Below are positions 26,256 through 35,909 of a stretch of DNA of 64,000 nt, piece after piece (the stretch's first letter is position 1; every line of letters begins with the position of its first letter). The stretch lies in the NCBI RefSeq assembly GCF_025263265.1, contig NZ_CP079869.1:4526001-4590000 (forward strand). The letters run 5' to 3'. A program made the position numbers and the translations under genes. The notes beneath the pieces were generated by a model. That model worked only from the letters and a program-made list of their open reading frames with translations, ran no database searches and was not told the DNA's origin. The DNA is from Mycobacterium sp. SMC-4 (GTDB lineage: Bacteria > Actinomycetota > Actinomycetes > Mycobacteriales > Mycobacteriaceae).

Positions 26256-26824
26256 TGGGCTACCGCATCGACCCCGATGTCCTGCACGGTGTGGCCGCGA
26301 AAGCGGCCGGTCTGAGCGCCGACACCGACGAACTGGTCATGCACGCGGTGGAACTGCTCGCCGACGAATACCCCGGTCTGATCGACCCGACGCCGGGCCG
26401 CTGGGTCGGCAGCAAGGCCGGAGGCGTGCTCGGCAAGGTACGGTTCCTGTACTTCAGCGCACGGGAATACGTGGTGATCTTCGGCTCCCCCACCGGTACA
26501 CAAGGATTCTCCGGGCGCTACAAGCACGTCGACATCCACAAGTTCCTGCTCGCCGGCCGGATCGACTCCTACGACCTGGAGTCCGATGACACGAAACCCC
26601 TGCCGCCCCTGCTGCCCGGCGAGCGCACCTGCCTGCAGAGAGGCCATGCGCGCGGCCTGACGATCGCACCGGGTTCCTGGCACATCGAGTACGGTCGCGG
26701 CGCCGTGGTCACCACGCTGCCGTTCGCGATGGTAGACACGTTGATGTTGTCGCTCGAACTCGAATCGGTGCGCCGGTCGACGGCCGAGTTCACCTCGCTG
26801 ATGCGTCGTCGTCTGGGCCGCTGA
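26255..26824 (+). CDS. ERG2 / sigma-1 receptor family protein (C-8 sterol isomerase-like)
   Basis: 189 aa. It has the hallmarks of the eukaryotic ERG2/sigma-1 receptor family in order: the segment SAREYVVIFGSPTGTQGFSGRY (68-89; compare SEYVLLFG...GHSGRY in sigma-1), LLPGE (119-123), and GSWHIEYGRG (140-149) followed by TLPFAMVDTL. E145 in the EYGRG motif corresponds to the ligand-binding Glu of sigma-1. The N-terminal membrane helix of sigma-1 is absent. Fungal ERG2 shifts a sterol double bond; a bacterial member next to P450s suggests isomerisation or binding of a sterol- or terpenoid-like intermediate. Family call by recognition of motifs; reaction inferred. Confidence 0.75.
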   Translation: MGYRIDPDVLHGVAAKAAGLSADTDELVMHAVELLADEYPGLIDPTPGRWVGSKAGGVLGKVRFLYFSAREYVVIFGSPTGTQGFSGRYKHVDIHKFLLAGRIDSYDLESDDTKPLPPLLPGERTCLQRGHARGLTIAPGSWHIEYGRGAVVTTLPFAMVDTLMLSLELESVRRSTAEFTSLMRRRLGR

Positions 26825-26852
26825 CCCACCGCCGACCACAAAGGAGACCCGC

Positions 26853-27515
26853 ATGCGCGTCGTCATCGCCGGTGGCCACGGAAAGATCGCGTTGCTGACC
26901 GAACGCATCCTGGCCGAGCGCGGCGACGCGGTGACCGGGTTCATCCGCAACCCGGACCACGCTGCTGACCTGCAGGCCGCCGGCGCCGAACCCGTCGTTG
27001 TGGACCTGGAGAACACCGACATCGACACGGTGGCCGAACATCTGCGTGGCGCCGACGCGGTGATCTTCGCAGCCGGGGCCGGACCGGGCAGCGGTGCCGC
27101 ACGCAAGGACACCGTCGACCGCGACGCCGCGATCCTGCTCGCCGACGCCGCCGAAGCCGCCGGCGTCGCGCGCTATGTGATGATCTCCTCGATGGGTGCC
27201 GATACGCAGGTTCCCGACGATGCGGCCGACGATGTCTTCGTCGCCTACTTACGCGCCAAGGGTGCCGCCGACGACGAAGTCCGTTCCCGCAGTGCACTGT
27301 CGGTGACCACTGTGCGCCCGGGTGTACTCACCGACGATCCCGGCAGTGGCCGCGTGCAGATCGCCGCGCACACCGGCCGGGGCAGCATTGCGCGCGCCGA
27401 CGTGGCCGCGGTGCTCGTGGCGGTGCTCGATGCGCCCCACACCGGGGGCCTCACCTTCGAGGTGATCGCCGGGGAGACTCCGGTCGCCAAGGCAGTCGCC
27501 GCGCTGACCAAGTGA
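26853..27515 (+). CDS. NAD(P)-binding atypical SDR (NmrA/YwnB-like)
   Basis: 220 aa. N-terminal MRVVIAGGHGKIALLTERIL is an atypical-SDR dinucleotide site (GGxGxI), followed by VTGFIRNPDHAADL and the helix region GVARYVMISSMGAD. Homologues act as NAD(P)H-dependent reductases or epimerases, or as binding proteins. A good ribosome site (AAAGGAG) precedes ATG 26853. It is 28 bp after the ERG2-like gene and is probably the last gene of the operon that starts at 16718; the next gene is convergent. It might instead belong to the core genome, as such proteins are common in mycobacteria. Confidence 0.75.
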   Translation: MRVVIAGGHGKIALLTERILAERGDAVTGFIRNPDHAADLQAAGAEPVVVDLENTDIDTVAEHLRGADAVIFAAGAGPGSGAARKDTVDRDAAILLADAAEAAGVARYVMISSMGADTQVPDDAADDVFVAYLRAKGAADDEVRSRSALSVTTVRPGVLTDDPGSGRVQIAAHTGRGSIARADVAAVLVAVLDAPHTGGLTFEVIAGETPVAKAVAALTK

Positions 27516-27521
27516 ACGGCC

Positions 27522-27965
27522 TCAGGGCGCGAAGACGGCCTTGAATCGCTGCAACGAATCCGCGATATCGCTCTTCAACGCACCGGCCACCACCATGCCG
27601 ATCGGGCCGAACAACGCCGGGCCACCCAGGTGGATGTCGAAGGTCACCGTCGACGCGCTCGGTTGCGCCTCGGAGGGCCTGATCTTGCCGATCAGCTTCA
27701 CCTTGACCCCACCCTTGCCGTTGCCGTTGAGCGTCATGGTCTGCGGCGGCTTGTAGTTCACCACCGTCCATTGCACGCGATTGGGCATCCCCTTGACCTC
27801 GACGATGGACACCAACTCGGTGCCCTTCTCGATCGTGTCGGGCAGCTGGGAGCGCCACATCCGGTGGATCGACAACCACTCCCGGTAGCGCGACAGATCG
27901 GAAGCGCTTTCCCAGGCCTTGTCGGGTGGCAGCGGTACGTCGACGGAGACGGAGAGTTTGGCCAT
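27522..27965 (-). CDS. SRPBCC (START-like) protein, Rv0910-type toxin
   Basis: 147 aa with the SRPBCC/polyketide-cyclase fold pattern: VSVDVPLPPDKAWESASDLSRYREW at the start, the beta-rich middle, and a long C-terminal helix. The order with the next upstream gene and with ctpE matches M. tuberculosis Rv0910-Rv0909-Rv0908, where Rv0910 has been reported as toxin of a pair with antitoxin Rv0909. Start ATG 27965. The gene is 4 bp from the antitoxin-like gene, so they are co-transcribed. Toxicity here is inferred only from this relationship. Confidence 0.72.
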   Translation of the reverse strand: MAKLSVSVDVPLPPDKAWESASDLSRYREWLSIHRMWRSQLPDTIEKGTELVSIVEVKGMPNRVQWTVVNYKPPQTMTLNGNGKGGVKVKLIGKIRPSEAQPSASTVTFDIHLGGPALFGPIGMVVAGALKSDIADSLQRFKAVFAP

Positions 27966-27969
27966 TGCG

Positions 27970-28221
27970 CTAGGAGACCGGCGGGGCGGTGGGCGGTTGC
28001 TGATCGCCGGGTGCCTGCGGCGGCCGCTGCTGGGCGTCACCCGGCTGGTCCGGGTTGTCCTTGGTGACATAGTTGCGGGCTGCGTCCTGCGCCTTATCGA
28101 CATGCTCGGCGAACTTGCCCTGCGTCTTCTGGTCGAAGAAGTCGCCGGCCTTGTCGATCGCATCGGTGGCCTTGTCGGGGTTCTTCGACACCCAATCCTT
28201 CAGTTTGTCCAGGAACGACAT
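27970..28221 (-). CDS. Rv0909-type antitoxin-like small protein
   Basis: 83 aa. The N-terminal half (MSFLDKLKDWVSKN, then DKAGDFFDQKTQGKFAEHVDKAQD) is a charged amphipathic helix region characteristic of the mycobacterial Rv0909-like antitoxin family. The C-terminal third is a disordered Pro/Gln-rich tail (PGDAQQRPPQAPGDQQPP). It precedes its partner by 4 bp and follows ctpE by 10 bp, so the three may share a transcript. Confidence 0.72.
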   Translation of the reverse strand: MSFLDKLKDWVSKNPDKATDAIDKAGDFFDQKTQGKFAEHVDKAQDAARNYVTKDNPDQPGDAQQRPPQAPGDQQPPTAPPVS

Positions 28222-28231
28222 GGCAGCGAGC

Positions 28232-30634
28232 CTACCGCTGCCGCCACAGCCGCCGGCGTTGCCCCAGCACCGCGCCCTGGGCCCACCAGATCACCTCGAC
28301 GGCCAGCGCCCCGGCCAGACCGACACCCAACGCCATCGACGTGACCTGCACGTTCGACGCATCCAGGATGAACAGCTCGCGGGCCGCCGGAATGGAGAAG
28401 ATGACCAGGTAGGCCGACGCCGATATCACGACCAGCGCAACGCGCCACCACTCGTAGGGCCGGGCCACACACGCCAGCACCCACAGCGCCGTCACCAGCA
28501 ACGTGATCAGCGCCGCGGTGGACGCCTGGGTCTGTTCCACCTCCGAGGCACCCCGGCCCTGATAGGCCAGCAGATAGGAGGTGAACGTCGCGGTACCCAC
28601 CACCACTCCGGACGGCAGCGCCGCAGTCATCACCCGCCGAACGAAACCGGGCTGGGCGCGCTCGGTGTTGGGCGCCAGGGACAAGACGAATGCCGGGATC
28701 CCGATGGTGAACCACGCAGCGATGGTGACGTGGATCGGCTGGAACGGGAACAGCAGCGGGTCGGTTCCGAACACCTTCGAGGCCAGCCCGGCCAACCCGA
28801 CCAGCATCGCGAGCAGCACGGAGTACACCGTCTTGGTCAGGAACAGGTTGGAGACACGCTCGATGTTGCCGATCACCCGGCGGCCCTCGCCCACCACGTA
28901 GGGCAGGGTCGCGAACTTGTTGTCCAGCAACACGATCTGGGCCACCGCGCGCGACGCCGAACTGCCCGACCCCATCGCGACGCCGATGTCGGCGTCCTTG
29001 AGGGCGAGCACGTCGTTGACCCCGTCTCCGGTCATCGCCACCGTGTGTCCGCGCGACTGCAACGCGTGCACCATCGCCCGCTTCTGGTCCGGGCGCACCC
29101 GCCCGAATGTGGTGCACTCCTGCATCGTGTCGGCGAGCGCCTCGGGCTGCTCAGGCAGGTGACGCGCGTCCATCGTCTCGCCCTCGAGCCCGAGCGAACC
29201 GGCGACCGCCCCCACCGAAACGGCGTTGTCTCCGGAAATGACCTTGATCGAGACCTGCTGCGAAGCAAAGTAATTCAGGGTTTCCCGGGCATCGGGACGG
29301 ATGCGCTGTTCGAGAACGACCAGCGCGTGCGGGGTGACGGTCCCCGGCGCGGCCGGGTGGTCGACCGACAGGTCACTGGACCCAAGCAGCAACACCCGCA
29401 AACCTGTGGCGCCGATCTGTTCGGCGGTTTCGGCCATCGGCGAGGACGGATCCAGCAGCACATCGGGCGCGCCGATCACCCAGTTGCCATGTGCCTCGTA
29501 GGACGCACCGCTCCACTTCGTGGCGGATTTGAAGGGCGCGGTGGCGGTGCAGGCCCACCCCGGCGGTGCCGGATAGGCCTCGGCGATCGCCGTCATGCTG
29601 GCGTTGGGGCGGGGATCGTCGGCGGCCAATTGTGCCAACACGTTGATGAACTCGCGTTGGTGGTCGTCGTCGGTGGCGCGCAGGTCGCAGACACGCATGC
29701 CGTTCTCGGTCAGCGTGCCGGTCTTGTCGGCGCACACCACATCGACGCGGGCCAAACCCTCGATGGCAGGTAGCTCGTTGACCAGGCATTGCCGCCGCCC
29801 GAGCCGAACCACCCCGACCGCGAACGCAATCGAGGTCATCAGCACCAGCCCCTCGGGCACCATCGGAACCAGCGCCCCGACCATCCGCAACACCGACTGA
29901 CGCCACCCGGCATCGGTGGTGAACAGCTGGGTGTAGATGATCAGCAACCCAGCGGGCACCAACAGGTAGGTGATGAACTGCAGGATCTTGTTGATGCCGC
30001 TGCGCAGTTCGGATTTGACCAGGGTGAACTTGCTGGCTTCCTCGGCGAGCTTGGCGGCGTAGGCTTCCCGGCCCACCTTCGTCGCGCGGTACGCACCGCT
30101 GCCCGCCACCACGAAACTGCCCGACATCACATGGTCGCCGACATCTTTGGCAATCGGGTCGGCCTCACCGGTCAGCAGGGACTCGTCGACTTCGAGGTTG
30201 GTCTCCTCGACGATCTCACCGTCGACGACGATCTGGTCGCCGGGTCCCAGCTCGATCACGTCATCGAGCACCACCTCGCTGGGCAGCAGACGCCCAGACA
30301 CCGGTCCGGCAGCACCCAATCGGCGCACCAACGGCCTGGCTTGCCCGACGATGGCCAGCTTGTCGAGCGTGTTCTTGGCCCGCAGCTCCTGGATGATGCC
30401 GATCGCGCTGTTGGCGATGATGAGCAGACCGAAGGCACCGTTGATGATCGACCCGGTGGCCAACACGATCAGGAACAGCACGCCGAGGATGGCATTGATG
30501 CGGGTCAGAACGTTGCCGCGGACGATCTCCGAGACGCTGCGCGCCGCACGGGTCGGCACATCGTTGCTTTGGCCCGCGGCTACCCGCGCGGCGACCTCGG
30601 CATCGGAGAGCCCCGTGACCAGTGAGGTGCTCAT
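28232..30634 (-). CDS. ctpE: P-type cation ATPase CtpE
   Basis: 800-aa P2-type ATPase. Phosphorylation motif [12 protein letters not shown] (about residue 305), actuator motif [10 protein letters not shown]4 segment [12 protein letters not shown], and the hinge [24 protein letters not shown]. About ten membrane segments, four of them at the C-terminus. The PEGL in M4 resembles Ca2+ pumps, and mycobacterial CtpE has been linked to Ca2+ uptake and envelope integrity. No N-terminal heavy-metal domain is present. Start ATG 30634 overlaps the upstream hydrolase stop (ATGA). Synteny with Rv0908 supports the symbol. Confidence 0.88.
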   Translation of the reverse strand: MSTSLVTGLSDAEVAARVAAGQSNDVPTRAARSVSEIVRGNVLTRINAILGVLFLIVLATGSIINGAFGLLIIANSAIGIIQELRAKNTLDKLAIVGQARPLVRRLGAAGPVSGRLLPSEVVLDDVIELGPGDQIVVDGEIVEETNLEVDESLLTGEADPIAKDVGDHVMSGSFVVAGSGAYRATKVGREAYAAKLAEEASKFTLVKSELRSGINKILQFITYLLVPAGLLIIYTQLFTTDAGWRQSVLRMVGALVPMVPEGLVLMTSIAFAVGVVRLGRRQCLVNELPAIEGLARVDVVCADKTGTLTENGMRVCDLRATDDDHQREFINVLAQLAADDPRPNASMTAIAEAYPAPPGWACTATAPFKSATKWSGASYEAHGNWVIGAPDVLLDPSSPMAETAEQIGATGLRVLLLGSSDLSVDHPAAPGTVTPHALVVLEQRIRPDARETLNYFASQQVSIKVISGDNAVSVGAVAGSLGLEGETMDARHLPEQPEALADTMQECTTFGRVRPDQKRAMVHALQSRGHTVAMTGDGVNDVLALKDADIGVAMGSGSSASRAVAQIVLLDNKFATLPYVVGEGRRVIGNIERVSNLFLTKTVYSVLLAMLVGLAGLASKVFGTDPLLFPFQPIHVTIAAWFTIGIPAFVLSLAPNTERAQPGFVRRVMTAALPSGVVVGTATFTSYLLAYQGRGASEVEQTQASTAALITLLVTALWVLACVARPYEWWRVALVVISASAYLVIFSIPAARELFILDASNVQVTSMALGVGLAGALAVEVIWWAQGAVLGQRRRLWRQR

Positions 30635-32244
30635 CGAGTGAAGGTCCCTTTTCCGTCCTGGTCGTAGTACTCGAGGGTCAGCCAATCGCCGTCGAAGGTC
30701 GCCTTGGAGATGCTGCCCGGCGGCGCGTTCTCGGTGGCGAGGGCAAAGGTGAACACGTCACCGTCCCAGTGATCCAAAGGCACCACCAGTTTCGGTCCGA
30801 GCGCCAACTCCAGCCCGTCGTCGGTCTCACGCACCCGCGCCGGCCCCCAGAACGAGTTGGAGTACTGACCGACGTAGCTGCTCAACGGGGCAGGCGCAAT
30901 GGGCCGGGCCGGGGGCCGGACGCCGACCAGCGCCCCCACCGGCTTCACCATCTGCAGGAACGCTCCGTGGTAGAGCTCCCACCAGTCCTCCCGGATCTCG
31001 CCGAACTGCACCAGATCGGCGAACTCGGCGGTCAGTGTTTCCGGCACACCCGACGGGGTGGCATTGGTCAAGGCCACGATTGCGACGTCAGCAGACGGCA
31101 GCATGAGGAAGTTGGCGCCCGCGCCGAGTTCGAACGCACCCGAGTGGCTGAGTTGCTGGCGTGCCGCGGCGGTCGTGCCGACATTGAATCCGTAGCCGTA
31201 GAACCCTGATCGCGCGGCCGGGTCGGAGGCCCGGTCCGACACACTCTGCGGGGTCAGCGCCGGTCGCAGCGCCGCAGCATCGACGATCTGCTCGCCCTGA
31301 TAGGTGCCCTCGGCCAGCACCATGGTCAGCCAGCGCGAAAGGTCGTTGACCGAACTGCTCACCCCGCCGGCGGGAGACTCGGCCTGCGGGTCGCGCACGT
31401 AGTCGGTCCGGTACTCGCCGTCGACGCGACGATGCCCCAGGGCACGGTTGGGGGCCACCGTGAAGTCGTCGAACCGCGAACTCGTAGAGGACATCCCCAG
31501 CGGTCGATACAGCACCCGCTCGCTGAGGTCCTCCCAAGACTGACCGGCGGCGGTCGCGACGGCCTCGGCGCCGGCGGTCAGCCCGAAATTGGTGTAGGCG
31601 TACGACACCCGAAAAGGGTCCAGCGGGTAATCGCGCAGCTTTTCCAGCACCAGACGCCGGTCGTAGCCGAGGTCTTCGAGCAGATCGCCGGCATGGTCGG
31701 GGAGCCCGGAGCGGTGGGCGTACATATCGCCGACGGTCACCATCTGGGTGACTGCGCGGTCGGCCAGCGCGAACCACGGCAGGTGATCGACCAGCGGGGT
31801 GTCCCAGCTGATCGCGCCCTGGCCGACCTGGTGAGCCACCACGGTGGCGCCCAGCGGTTTCGACAGCGAGGCCACCTGGAAGACGGTGTCCGGGTCGACC
31901 TGGTTGCCCGGCTGGTCACCCAACGCGATGTTCTTGACCCCGAAACCCTTGTTGTAGACGGTTTCTCCGTCGTGCACGACAGCGACCGCCATTCCGGGCA
32001 GGCCCGACTTCGTCATCAGATCGTCGACCAGTCCGTCGAGCCGGGACACGGCCTCGGCGACCGCGTTCTCCGGCAGGGGCATCGCCGGCACCAGCGGTGG
32101 AGGCAGCTGTTCGGCCGGAGCGGCCGTCGGCGCCTGGCTCGTGGTGGGACCGGCCGGTTCGACAGGATCAGCATGGTCGGCGCCACAACCGGCAAGCAGC
32201 GCGACCACCAAGGCGAGCGTGGCCAACCGGGCCGGGGGCGTCAT
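30631..32244 (-). CDS. Lipoprotein serine hydrolase, beta-lactamase/PBP class C-like (Rv0907-like)
   Basis: 537 aa. Signal peptide and lipobox in [10 protein letters not shown], so the mature protein should be lipidated at Cys21 on the outer face of the membrane. Serine beta-lactamase-like active site: SxxK as SLSK in [11 protein letters not shown], and YxN as YTN in YAYTNFG; HSGAFE is in the position of the third motif. A C-terminal beta-rich domain follows. Likely an esterase or peptidase acting on envelope components rather than a true beta-lactamase. GTG 32253 is an alternative start. Stop overlaps ctpE. Confidence 0.8.
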   Translation of the reverse strand: MTPPARLATLALVVALLAGCGADHADPVEPAGPTTSQAPTAAPAEQLPPPLVPAMPLPENAVAEAVSRLDGLVDDLMTKSGLPGMAVAVVHDGETVYNKGFGVKNIALGDQPGNQVDPDTVFQVASLSKPLGATVVAHQVGQGAISWDTPLVDHLPWFALADRAVTQMVTVGDMYAHRSGLPDHAGDLLEDLGYDRRLVLEKLRDYPLDPFRVSYAYTNFGLTAGAEAVATAAGQSWEDLSERVLYRPLGMSSTSSRFDDFTVAPNRALGHRRVDGEYRTDYVRDPQAESPAGGVSSSVNDLSRWLTMVLAEGTYQGEQIVDAAALRPALTPQSVSDRASDPAARSGFYGYGFNVGTTAAARQQLSHSGAFELGAGANFLMLPSADVAIVALTNATPSGVPETLTAEFADLVQFGEIREDWWELYHGAFLQMVKPVGALVGVRPPARPIAPAPLSSYVGQYSNSFWGPARVRETDDGLELALGPKLVVPLDHWDGDVFTFALATENAPPGSISKATFDGDWLTLEYYDQDGKGTFTR

Positions 32245-32272
32245 GATCAGCACCGTAGCGCGTCAGGGTGGC

Positions 32273-33388
32273 CTACAGCCGCCACCACGGGTCCAACGTC
32301 GAACGCGGATCCACCCGCGCACCGGGCACCGGAACCGCGATCCGCACCTGCTCGAGGTCGGCGGCGACCAGCAGCCGTTCGGCGGGCTCGGCCCACGGAT
32401 GCGGCGAGAGCCGGAAGGTGGCCCAGTGGATCGGCACCATCAGGCCACTGTCCCGGTCGGTCAGGTCGAGGTGGGCGCGGACCGCTTCCTCGGGGTTCAT
32501 GTGGATGTCGGCGAACGCCGGGTGGTATGCCCCGATGGGCAGCAGCGTCAGGTCGAACGGGCCGTGTTCGACGCCGATCTCGGCGAAGCTCTTGGTGTAT
32601 CCGGTGTCGCCACCGAAGTAGGCGCGGTGACGCGGACCGGCCACCACCCAGGACGCCCACAGGGTGGTGTCGCGACTGAACAACCGGCCGGAGAAGTGCC
32701 GGGCCGGTGTGCAGATCAGGGTGAGGTCGTCGATGCGGTGGGATTCGTCCCAATCCAGTTCGACGATCCGATTTTCCGGGATGCCCCACTTGCGCAGATG
32801 CGCCCCGATCCCCAACGGCACCACGAACGGAGCCCGCTGAGTCTGGGCCAACGCCACGATGGTGTCGATGTCGAGGTGGTCGTAGTGATCGTGACTGATC
32901 AGCACCGCATCCAGGGCCGGCAGCGCCTCGAGTGGCACCGGCACCTCGTGCATGCGCTGCGGACCGACCGTCCGAGACGGCGAGCACCGCCGGCTCCACA
33001 CCGGATCGGCCAGCACCCGGTATCCGTCGACGTCGACGAGCACGCTGGAGTGGCCGTACCAGCTGGCCGCGATGCCGTCGACATCGGGTTCGGCGGCGCT
33101 GGGTTCGGCCATCGGGATCGGCCCTGGTGGCTTACCGGCGGATCCGGCGTTGGCGAGGTCGCGCAACAGTTTGCGCTGCATCTCGCGGTCCATCGTGATA
33201 CCCGACGGCGGTTCGAGATTGGTGAACTTGCCGTCGCGGTAGTGCCGGGAGCGTCGGGCCGCCGGCGCAATCTCCGACGGGGTGGCGCCCAGCGACGCCG
33301 GCGTGCCCTGCAGCGCCCGCAGCACCCACCCACCAGCCAGCGCCGACGCGGTGCCCAGTCCGTAGCGCAGCGCGGTGTGTACGTCCAT
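32273..33388 (-). CDS. Metallo-beta-lactamase-fold hydrolase (RomA/NAPE-PLD-like, Rv0906-like)
   Basis: 371 aa. Metal motif HDHYDHLD (the HxHxDH signature), then TPARHFSGR and FGGDTGYTKSF, and the distal His in PIGAYHPAF; this set is typical of UlaG/NAPE-PLD-like metallo-hydrolases. The N-terminus has a weak hydrophobic stretch (LGTASALAGGWVLRAL) that could anchor it. Start ATG 33388 forms a TGATG junction with echA6. Possible phosphodiesterase or lactonase on lipids; substrate unproven. Confidence 0.82.
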   Translation of the reverse strand: MDVHTALRYGLGTASALAGGWVLRALQGTPASLGATPSEIAPAARRSRHYRDGKFTNLEPPSGITMDREMQRKLLRDLANAGSAGKPPGPIPMAEPSAAEPDVDGIAASWYGHSSVLVDVDGYRVLADPVWSRRCSPSRTVGPQRMHEVPVPLEALPALDAVLISHDHYDHLDIDTIVALAQTQRAPFVVPLGIGAHLRKWGIPENRIVELDWDESHRIDDLTLICTPARHFSGRLFSRDTTLWASWVVAGPRHRAYFGGDTGYTKSFAEIGVEHGPFDLTLLPIGAYHPAFADIHMNPEEAVRAHLDLTDRDSGLMVPIHWATFRLSPHPWAEPAERLLVAADLEQVRIAVPVPGARVDPRSTLDPWWRL

Positions 33389-34122
33389 CACGCTCCCTGG
33401 AACCTCGGCGGCCGCTTCTCGATGCGCGCCACCTGTGCCTCGATGATGTCCTGGCTGGCCCAGGCGCGGTCGAAAAGTTCCCGATGCGCCGGCCACGGTT
33501 CCTCGTAGGCGCCGTCGTCGTTGAGAACCCGTTTGGCGTGCTGCAGCGCCAGCGGCGCGAATCCGGCGATCTCGTGCGCCCAGGCCTGCGCGTCGGCCAG
33601 GGTGCCGATCCGGTTGGCCATCCCGGTCTGCAGGGCCATGTCAGCGCTGAGCCGTTCGGCGGCCAAGAGCATGCCCCGAGCCCGACCGGCACCGACCAGT
33701 GATGTCAGTCGACGGATGCTCCAGTTGTCCAGCGCTATGCCGTATTTGGCAACCGGGAACTGGAAGTACGCGTCGGGTGCCACCACCCGCAGATCGCAGA
33801 TCATCGACAGGATGACACCGGCGCCGATCGCCGGGCCGTTGATGGCCCCGATGACCGGCAGCGGCGCGGCATCGATTGCCAGGTTCAGCGCCCTGGCCTT
33901 GTCGGGCAGCTCATCGGCAACCCCCTGCCCGCCGGACAGGTCCGCCCCCGAACTGAAGACGTGACCCTGCCCGGTGAGCACGATCGCCCGGACGTCCTGT
34001 TCGGCGGCGTGCTCGATCGCCTCGCGCAGGCCGTCGACCAGTTCGGCGTTCAGCGCGTTGCGCCGCTCGGGTCGTTGCAGCTCGAGCGTCATCACATGGC
34101 CGTCCCGGGTGACTCCAATCAT
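33388..34122 (-). CDS. echA6: Enoyl-CoA hydratase/isomerase family protein EchA6
   Basis: 244-aa crotonase. Motifs: [12 protein letters not shown] at the N-terminus, the oxyanion loop [11 protein letters not shown] and [19 protein letters not shown]. The glutamates of true hydratases are not obvious. In M. tuberculosis EchA6 is thought to bind and shuttle acyl-CoAs for mycolate synthesis rather than hydrate them, and the neighbourhood (Rv0904c-Rv0907 order) supports the same orthologue here. The ATG is 9 nt from a TAATAG -10-like element, so the mRNA may be leaderless. Confidence 0.85.
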   Translation of the reverse strand: MIGVTRDGHVMTLELQRPERRNALNAELVDGLREAIEHAAEQDVRAIVLTGQGHVFSSGADLSGGQGVADELPDKARALNLAIDAAPLPVIGAINGPAIGAGVILSMICDLRVVAPDAYFQFPVAKYGIALDNWSIRRLTSLVGAGRARGMLLAAERLSADMALQTGMANRIGTLADAQAWAHEIAGFAPLALQHAKRVLNDDGAYEEPWPAHRELFDRAWASQDIIEAQVARIEKRPPRFQGA

Positions 34123-34131
34123 GAACCCACC

Positions 34132-34138
34132 CTATTAG
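34132..34138. promoter_or_regulatory. Shared bidirectional -10 element of echA6 and accD3
   Basis: The only AT-rich stretch in the 26-bp gap is CTATTAG. Read rightward it gives TATTAG 10 nt before GTG 34149; read leftward it gives TAATAG 9 nt before ATG 34122. Both spacings suit leaderless transcription, so two opposing promoters would use the same base pairs. Confidence 0.5.
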
Positions 34139-34148
34139 CCTTTCTGGG

Positions 34149-35621
34149 GTGAGCCGGATCCGCGCCGTGGCGCTGCGCGACGCCGTCCTCGACGAGGGCT
34201 CCTTCGTGTCCTGGGACGGGCCGCCGCTAGCGGTCCCCACCAGCGACGCCTACCAGCGCGAACTGGCCGACGCCACCGCCGCGACCGGCCTCGACGAATC
34301 GGTCATCACCGGCGAAGGCCAGATCTTCGGCCGCCGGGTGGCACTGGTGGTGTGCGAGTTCGAGTTCCTGGCCGGCTCCATCGGCGTCGCCGCGGCCGAA
34401 CGGATCATCACCGCCGTGCAGCGGGCCACCGCCGAGAAACTGCCGCTGCTGGCCTCGCCGAGCTCAGGCGGCACCCGGATGCAGGAGGGCACCGTCGCCT
34501 TCCTGCAGATGGTCAAGATCGCCGCCGCCGTGGAGCTGCACAAGCGTGCCCAGCTGCCCTACCTGGTGTACCTGCGCCACCCCACCACCGGCGGGGTGTT
34601 CGCGTCGTGGGGCTCGCTCGGTCACGTCACCGCGGCCGAACCCGGCGCGCTGATCGGGTTCCTCGGTCCCCGGGTATATGAACACCTCTACGGGGAACCT
34701 TTTCCGGCTGGTGTCCAGACCGCGGAGAACCTGCAGCGCCATGGCGTCATCGACGCCGTGGTGCCGCTGGAGCTGCTGCGCTCCACACTCGACCGCGCCC
34801 TGAAAGTGGTCTGGGACGATCCCGGGCCCGCTCCGCAGGCGCCGGTGTTCGAAGCGCTGCCCGAGGTCGACGCGTGGGAATCGGTGGAGGTGTCCCGACG
34901 CCCCGACCGGCCCGGTGTGGGCTACCTACTGCGCTACGGCTCCACCGAACGGGTGCTGCTGTCGGGCACCGGGCAGGGTGAGGCGGCGACGATGTTGCTG
35001 GCGCTGGCCCGCTTCGGCGGCCAACCGGCGGTGGTGCTCGGCCAGCAGCGCGTGGTCGGCGGGTTGGTCGGGCCGGCCGCCCTGCGCGAGGCCCGGCGCG
35101 GGATGGCGTTGGCGGCGAGCCTGCAGCTGCCGCTGGTGCTGGTGATCGACACGGCCGGGCCGGCGCTGTCGGCCGAGGCCGAGGAGGGCGGACTGGCCGG
35201 CGAGATTGCCCGTTGCCTGGCCGACCTGGTCACCCTGGACACCCCGACGGTGTCGGTGCTGCTCGGACAGGGCAGCGGCGGGCCGGCGCTGGCCATGGTG
35301 CCCGCCGACCGAGTTCTGGTAGCCCTGCACGGGTGGCTGGCACCGTTGCCACCCGAAGGGGCCAGCGCCATCGTCTACCGCGACGTCGACCATGCCCCGG
35401 AATTGGCTGCGGCGCAGGGCATTCGGTCGGCAGATCTGCTGCGCAACGGCATCGCCGACATGGTGATACCCGAGTATTCCGACGCCGCCGACGAACCGCG
35501 GGCATTCACCCAGCGGCTCTCGGACACCATCGGCGCGGAGTTGCACCGACTCCGACAGGCACCGGCCGCACAGCGCCTGGCCATTCGGTTGCAACGCTAC
35601 CGACGTATCGGCCTGCCCTGA
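34149..35621 (+). CDS. accD3: Acyl/acetyl-CoA carboxylase carboxyltransferase AccD3
   Basis: 490 aa. Two crotonase-like carboxyltransferase halves: the N-terminal one with PSSGGTRMQEGTVAFLQM and HPTTGGVFASWGSLGH, the C-terminal one with LVLVIDTAGPALSAEAEEGG and LGQGSGGPALAM. This fused beta/alpha layout and the place next to echA6 match Rv0904c. It should transfer carboxyl from a biotinylated AccA to an acyl-CoA; the partner is not in the window. GTG 34149 is the likely start. Confidence 0.85.
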   Translation: MSRIRAVALRDAVLDEGSFVSWDGPPLAVPTSDAYQRELADATAATGLDESVITGEGQIFGRRVALVVCEFEFLAGSIGVAAAERIITAVQRATAEKLPLLASPSSGGTRMQEGTVAFLQMVKIAAAVELHKRAQLPYLVYLRHPTTGGVFASWGSLGHVTAAEPGALIGFLGPRVYEHLYGEPFPAGVQTAENLQRHGVIDAVVPLELLRSTLDRALKVVWDDPGPAPQAPVFEALPEVDAWESVEVSRRPDRPGVGYLLRYGSTERVLLSGTGQGEAATMLLALARFGGQPAVVLGQQRVVGGLVGPAALREARRGMALAASLQLPLVLVIDTAGPALSAEAEEGGLAGEIARCLADLVTLDTPTVSVLLGQGSGGPALAMVPADRVLVALHGWLAPLPPEGASAIVYRDVDHAPELAAAQGIRSADLLRNGIADMVIPEYSDAADEPRAFTQRLSDTIGAELHRLRQAPAAQRLAIRLQRYRRIGLP

Positions 35622-35627
35622 CTTGGG

Positions 35628-35909
35628 TCAAGGTGCCATCAGCAGCGCCACACCGCCGAACCCGAGTTGCAGCACACACCCACCGAGCGCGATCGGCGCA
35701 GCGCGCTTCTGACGGGCCACCCGCCACACCACCACCGCGATGGTGACGAACAACAGCACCAGCCCGCCGTACTGAAGTTCCCGGACGTCACCCCGGGTCA
35801 GGAACAGCGCCGCCCGCCACAGGAATCCCTGCAACAACAGGAACAGCACGGCGCCACCGAAATCCTTGAGCCGCCAGGTCTCGTCGTTCTCGCTCACATC
35901 GTTCCTCAC
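35628..35909 (-). CDS. Small membrane protein, unknown function
   Basis: 93 aa with three hydrophobic helices (about 18-38, 46-64 and 72-92) after a charged N-terminus. No cofactor or catalytic motif. The start overlaps the stop of the next upstream membrane protein (ATGA), so they form a bicistronic unit convergent with accD3. Unknown family. Confidence 0.6.
   Translation of the reverse strand: MRNDVSENDETWRLKDFGGAVLFLLLQGFLWRAALFLTRGDVRELQYGGLVLLFVTIAVVVWRVARQKRAAPIALGGCVLQLGFGGVALLMAP

Noticed and set aside
30631..33388. Antibiotic-resistance beta-lactamases
   Set aside because: Both hydrolases have the fold motifs, but sequence features and the Rv0906/Rv0907 context point to housekeeping envelope or lipid enzymes.
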